The notes beneath the pieces were generated by a model. It did no database searches and was not told where the DNA came from. It was given only the letters and a program-made list of their open reading frames with translations. From NCBI GenBank assembly GCA_036345935.2, contig JADWOT020000001.1, positions 35,218,876 through 35,282,875 of the forward strand: a stretch of DNA of 64,000 nucleotides, given 5' to 3'. The position numbers and the translations under genes are program-made. Shown piece after piece: positions 59,305 to 64,000 of the stretch (position 1 is its first letter; each line of letters opens with the position of its first letter). Origin of the DNA: Taenia hydatigena. Its lineage: Eukaryota > Platyhelminthes > Cestoda > Cyclophyllidea > Taeniidae.

Positions 59305-59829
59305 GTTCAGCGCACTGCTCCAATTGAGCAGTGCTAAGCTCACATACGCGAGCAGAAATACGGCGTAGAGCACTCCTTCTTCCGACAACATCACGAGTAA
59401 GTCACGAAAATATGAAACTGGCGACGATGCGCCTGACACATCGATCGTTGGATTGAAGACGAAAATTTGAAATGCACGTGACAGCATGCAATGAGTGAAG
59501 CAGACTGGTCCCGAATGGCTAAGAAATGTGAGGATTCGTAAACGATCTGACCAAGGAGAGAGTCGACGACCAAATTGCTGTAGTCAATGTGGACAGATTG
59601 AAGCAAACTAAGTGGCACGTGGTCTAGAAAACCAAATACCACTCTAAGTCAGGATTTTCTGCGGCTGTCGTGTTATTAGGCTTCGAGGGTGGTCCGGATA
59701 ATGCAAAAGCTAAAAGCAGAATTAAAGGGTCCTCATGGATCATGTTCAATGGTAATTCAATAAGAGGAGGGAAGGAAGAAAAAGCCAGCGACAAAGTATG
59801 AGATAATGCAGTCATTTGTAAAAGGTGTT

Positions 59830-59921
59830 CCAGCAACTCATTTTCCTCTGTCTGTTAAATACATGTATTCTACCTGATATTTTGCCTTTGTATGCCTTTA
59901 AGGGAGCCTTTGAACCCCACA
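59830..59921 (-). mobile_element. Truncated LTR relic at the start of the third B copy
   Basis: On minus: TGTGGGGTTCAAAGGCTCCC followed by the AGGCA repeats and AACAGACAGAGG. Orthologous to 27484-27575. Confidence 0.5.
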
Positions 59922-59989
59922 ATAAAGAGCTGACTCGGAAGTGGGATTATGAGGAGAAGGAGGAGGGGGGGGGGGCGCATTGACAAACT

Positions 59990-60232
59990 CACAAGAGTGG
60001 GAGGTTATGGACGCAAATTCTTAGCCCTAACATTATCTATGGCTCAGTAAACATACCTCATACTCTCTTAGCCTTCTCATATCTCTTGATGGTAATAATT
60101 AAAAAGTTCGAATCATTCCACACAAAAAGTAATCCTGTTAAATTGTCGAGAGCTCCCACCCCTATCATGATCAACTATTCCAGTAGAATCGAACCTGTTT
60201 TCACAATTGCATTGGGGTTACTGGCAGATCAG
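59990..60232 (+). CDS. Candidate exon ending LLADQ (third-copy version)
   Basis: About 80 codons are open: ILSPNIIYGSVNIPHTLLAF, SYLLMVIIKKFESFHTKSN, then APTPIMINYSSRIEPVFTIA and LGLLADQ, with donor CAG-GTAAGT. The left arm is frameshifted by one base and the right arm keeps only the last 50 codons. The ending loosely recalls the 'P-x(5)-LGL-x2-D' region of histidine phosphatases such as MINPP, but the catalytic His block is absent and I do not assign it. Confidence 0.3.
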
Positions 60233-60347
60233 GTAAGTTCAGACAATCGCAAGTCATGTCATAACAGCTACCACATGAGGTAGAAGGTCAGGTAGCACTC
60301 CACTGAGTGGAACAACTGCCAATGTGATTGATGCTCAAAGCAGGCAG

Positions 60348-60534
60348 TGTAGCGGCCCGAGGCTCCCTTAAGGCAAAAGAAGGCAAAGTGGCAGGATAGA
60401 ACATATATATATTCATCGGACAGAGGGAAAACGGCTGCTGGCATGGCCCAGAGGCCAGCCCACGCAGCTAGGGCAATATAGCCACCTCTGTGACCTTGAC
60501 AGAAAACGGCAGTTCTAACAACCAAAGTATTACA
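60348..60534 (+). mobile_element. Solo LTR, Ta-TRIM-like, with 5 bp target duplication
   Basis: 187 bp from TGTAGCGGCC to AAGTATTACA (TG...CA), flanked by GGCAG at 60343-60347 and 60535-60539. The right arm shows the empty site near 35228-35245 (aatcaggaagtacttacg). TG/CA ends, a 5 bp duplication and small size fit an LTR from a terminal-repeat retrotransposon in miniature; Ta-TRIMs are known in taeniid tapeworms. There is no internal region, so it is a recombined solo LTR. Confidence 0.7.
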
Positions 60535-62165
60535 GGCAGTAATTACGGAGTTGGCTTCTGTGCCACAGCGTCTACGTGTAGTGGGATGTGCAAACATCAA
60601 AACCAAAAGTTGTCATATGAATACGTAGCTTACAACCCATTAACCAACAAGGTGCTAGGCGGGATTTTGTACAAATGCGCATCAGTCCATTACTCCAATT
60701 GAGCGACCCGTCTATTCGATTTAAATATGAACTTTACTACGAAACGCATGCTTAAAGTAAATTAAAGTGTACAAATGATTACCAAGATGACATCGATCAC
60801 TGTTATTTAAACTACTTTTACGATTTGCTGACAAACTTTACAATATTGCTATTACGCATTTATTTTACTGACATAAAGTGTATATTGTTATTGGTACGTT
60901 TGCTACCTAAATTATACGCAAAAGTCGAAACTACTAGTATTTGTGGTAATTATGATCTTATCAAAGATACATAGAAATTTAAAGCATGCTTGTTTTACCA
61001 GACACACTTTGAACTGATTAGCCAGAATTGTGCGCGACTTGCGGAGTTAACTTTTCTGGATTAATGCGCCTTTATCGGCTGCCAAAAGTCGGCAACCCGG
61101 TAGGTATTGAGTATCTCTTTATTGTTTTTAGTTATTTGGTTGTTGTGAGGTACTTTGAATGTCGATTTGCTTCCTTTATGCACATACTTGTTAGAGCAGA
61201 CGCAAAGGCCTCTCAGTGTGACTGTTGACAGTTGCTTGTCAACTGCAAGGTCTCCTCACGTGCATGTTTCGCTGTATGGATATAAATTTTGACTGTTTTT
61301 GCGGTTTGTGAGGTTGTTTGTATTTTCACTGACGTTTGAATTTGAGTGGTGAGGCATAATTTTGTGGAGAGGTGCTGAAACCATACCAAGTGCTTGGGAA
61401 TTACTTGCTTGGTGGTTTCTTGCGATTAAGCACCCATTTTATAGATGTGTGTAGATATGTGCCTTTGCTTTACCAATCAGTTTATTTGTTAGACCAACCG
61501 TTTCAGAAATAGGTGCAGTTGCTGTCACAACTTTTTGTTTTCCATTTGCACTGCCTAATCGCGCCGAATTTTTGCTGCAAAACACTTCTTTGGTTTGAGT
61601 ACGATTGCTTTGGCTGTTTTTAAGGAGTTTGTTATTTTAGCAAGAATGAGTTTTGATGAATAGGATCCAATTTGATGAAGGGACTTGTAACTTTGGTAAA
61701 CGGAAAGTCTCACAATATGGCTGTTAGGACGTTTTTTCCTCCAACTACAATGCCTACTTCCATACACTTTTCGCTGTATGACACCTCGAGTGATAAGCTA
61801 AGATTATTTAGGCAATTTGTAATTAGTTTGCTTTCTAATGACGATAGATTTTGTTGGGAGGAGTTCTAACTTTGCTAAGGACATGGCAGTTAATCATTAT
61901 TATTTTCTTGCTAATAAGTATTTACTGTATTCATAAATGTTATTGTGCATTTTCGTCCGTTTTCGTGCTGGAATAGACACTGAAGAGGGAGAAGCTGCAG
62001 CAGTAATAAGTGCGAGTCTTGCCTTTGCTATCATTTCACATATTTCTCAGGTAAGATTGGATTGTGCTTAATGAGTTGTTGCTGTCCCTTTTTGCGTTCA
62101 GCGGTGGAATCAATGTGCGTTCACATGTTGGGTGGGAAGGTGCTGTTCTCCTTTGCCTGCTTTGC

Positions 62166-62733
62166 CTGTGCCATTTTCATTACTGTGATATGCGTGCTGT
62201 TGGAGCACATGGATGACGGAGTGGGAGGAGGGTGGCAGGACCAGGGTTGTTTGTTGTGTCGATGTGATCTCTGCTGTAAAACATGTTGCGTAGAGGGCCT
62301 TGGTGATGGCTTAATCGTAGGTTGCTCAGCTTTGACGGCATAAGTTGGTGTCTCTGAGTGAGGTAGACGCAGCAGCGGTAGGAACGGAGGAAGAAGAAGT
62401 GGCTAGTGGGAAGCTTTGCATCACCACGCAGACTGTACTTTGTAGCAATTTCAAATGTTTACTTGTTGAGGTGCCTGTTTCTTTTTTTCATATTAGTAGT
62501 TATGTTTGTGGATGTTAGGCTTGCAGCGAATTGGAGCCTCACACATCGGTCTTTCAATTGTTTGGTTTTTTCCTTTTCAGATGCTGCAAACTTACCTTGG
62601 TGGTTGTGATGGTGAAGTAACATGTGATGAGTGTGTGGAATGGTAGGCACTGCAAGATGTTGGCGTGATTCGCGGCGGCGGTGGCGTCTCCATCTGGATT
62701 GTGCGATGCGACTGTTGGCATGGACGACAGGGT
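62166..62733 (-). CDS. Family B gene, exons X1 and X2 (third copy)
   Basis: X1 is 62733-62596 (138 nt) and X2 is 62402-62166 (237 nt), intron 193 nt, both open. X1 contains ANHANILQCLPFHTLITCYF, identical to the right arm over this stretch; X2 contains SETPTYAVKAEQPTIKPSPR. The X2 donor is CAG-GCAAAG instead of GT, either a GC-AG intron or a lost site. The acceptor of the more upstream exon (GATAG in the left arm) is GATGG at about 63583, so this copy is probably not functional. Confidence 0.45.
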
Positions 62734-63249
62734 CTACTACTACTATTATGTCTCCATCTCTTTGCCTTCGCGAGCATGGGTGGCCGGGTGGCTGAGAAGG
62801 AGGGTAGAGGCTGGGGGATCTCAGCCGTGGGTGTGTGAAAGAGTGAAGGAGACGTTCTCTTATGATGACGACAATGACGACGAATGGAAGCGCTATGGGC
62901 CAGAGTTCACTGGTGGCAACTGCGGCATATTTTGCTTCCGGAGGTACGGAAATTTATTTGCTGTGGGAGGGTGGAGGTTAATTTGTTGCTGACTGTATAG
63001 GTGATGAGTAGTGGTGCATCATCTCAGAGGAGGTAAGTGAGTGAATAGGTCTCCACTGTTGGGTGCGCTGGGCGCGAACTGTTAGGGGCAGGCGGAGGCG
63101 GCTGTCGTGCTACTCCCACCACTACTGCGACTTAGTCTTAGGCGTGAGAATAGATGGAAAAGGATTTGAAAAAGGGGGAGTGGGAGAGGTCGTGGGGAGC
63201 ATTTAGGGCAGAAGGCTAAGGCGGTCTCTGGCCCCTCTCGGACTAATTA

Positions 63250-63600
63250 CTATCGGGGCTGGGGATGGCTGGTGCGCTGTGGCGTGGCGCCTGGGTGGAT
63301 TGGTGGTGGTCTCCTCGTGTCGGCATGAGGATTGGGTGTGCCCTTGCGCTTTCTCAATGTTTCAGGTGCAATGTTTGCGGAATACCTGGAGGATGGGGAG
63401 ATGGTGGGTACACCACGGCACATGGACGGTTGGTGGATGCGGTTGTACCTACTCAACCTCCTTCGCTGTCCTGCATTTGTCAATGCCGCTGGTACCGTTG
63501 CTGTTGTTGTGTACGCGTGAACTTCACCGGTGAGGGCATTCGTTTCTTCATCCAGCGATTCCCATCGCAACAACAGTTTCGTAAGTCCTTTACATTGACT
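63250..63600 (-). pseudogene. Possible upstream exon of family B gene (third copy)
   Basis: Frame LDEETNALTGEVHAY ... RRRLSRYNRIHQPS ... RGVPTISPSS, shared with 24110-24475. It lacks about 20 codons relative to the left arm, again a frame-preserving change. The acceptor is mutated. Confidence 0.35.
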
Positions 63601-64000
63601 GGCTGTTACTAATGGCGTCTCGCCTTTCTGCAACACGTGGCGACACAAGAGTTTCAATTTATTACAGACTCACTGCGGATAATGTGTTTTGTGTAGGTGT
63701 ACAAGTGAATCATCCACATCAAGTTTCGTGCCTTTCTTGGATTTATGTAAAGCCTCTATGCAGTTAACTTGCTCATCGAAATGCAAGCACTGTCTTGACT
63801 TATGCAGGTAAACAAAACTAAACCAACGGCAATGTGCTTCTAGTAGGTTATATCAATATTTATTCAAATTACGGATTTGTTTTGCGAGAAGCCCAACTTG
63901 GCATTAGAAAGGGCGGATCGATGGACACTTTCGAAAGACTGTCGCCTTCACTTCAGAGTCGTTTGATGAGGAAGTATGGCGATTAAATGCTATTCAGAGT

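Larger units (their letters stand above)
59830..64000 (+). repeat. Family B third copy, cut by window end
   Basis: Same orientation as the right arm. It retains the ~650 bp that the right arm lost (63380-63900 matches left arm 23500-24400 in reverse) and shares the left-arm-only end (59830-60080 with 27290-27590). It carries its own LTR insertion at 60348. Confidence 0.85.

Noticed and set aside
59206..59487. Minus-strand frame with hydrophobic LLAYVSLALLNWSS, also readable at 57480-57600 (+)
   Set aside because: It is antisense to the exon-2 paralogue region shared by 57.6, 59.2 and 28.5 kb. The shared near-palindrome GCTCAATTGGAGC makes similar frames appear on both strands.
59990..60232. 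Assignment of the LLADQ exon to a MINPP-type histidine phosphatase
   Set aside because: Only a loose P...LGL..D resemblance; the catalytic histidine blocks are absent.
1..64000. tRNA, rRNA, spliced-leader RNA, CRISPR arrays, bacterial operons, viral genes
   Set aside because: I found no cloverleaf with A/B boxes, no rRNA-like conserved block, no regularly spaced short repeats and no polymerase, capsid or reverse-transcriptase motif.

Overview
The window is animal nuclear DNA. There are no operons, ribosome-binding sites or long bacterial-style ORFs. What coding signal exists is short exons bounded by GT-AG splice sites, in a matrix of diverged repeats. A parasitic flatworm, most likely a taeniid tapeworm, is my best inference. 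It rests on a fibronectin-III exon plus a Ser/Thr-rich exon ending in a hydrophobic tail (the layout of the taeniid oncosphere antigen families), a ~187 bp solo LTR resembling the small Ta-TRIM elements of taeniids, and very short introns. No single gene names the species.

Layout. (1) 1-17.7 kb and 43-57 kb are two stretches of the same repeat world (family A). The clearest pair is 7200-15385 and 44560-54930, in the same orientation. Inside are a 2.6 kb palindrome (760-3330), a family of foldback elements about 0.4-0.8 kb long with long inverted ends, a five-copy coding-like module in both orientations, and decayed ORFs whose frame is still shared between copies. (2) 19.7-27.3 kb and 35.0-43.05 kb are arms of an ~8 kb inverted repeat (family B). 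A third copy begins near 59.8 kb and runs off the window end. Each copy carries the same two-exon stretch of an unidentified gene, with exon lengths differing only by multiples of three. (3) The 27.3-35 kb spacer holds a plausible five-exon gene on the minus strand (31098-34147), a 3'-terminal fragment of what may be the family B gene inserted in its last intron, and a second inverted pair carrying GGAA/TTCC microsatellites of very different length. (4) 57-59.5 kb holds a compact two-exon gene for a predicted small secreted protein and two broken relatives (28.4 kb and 59.2 kb).

No tRNA, rRNA, CRISPR array or viral gene was recognised. Gene functions other than the antigen-like exons are unassigned. 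Boundaries of diverged repeats were set by eye and are good to roughly 10-50 bp.
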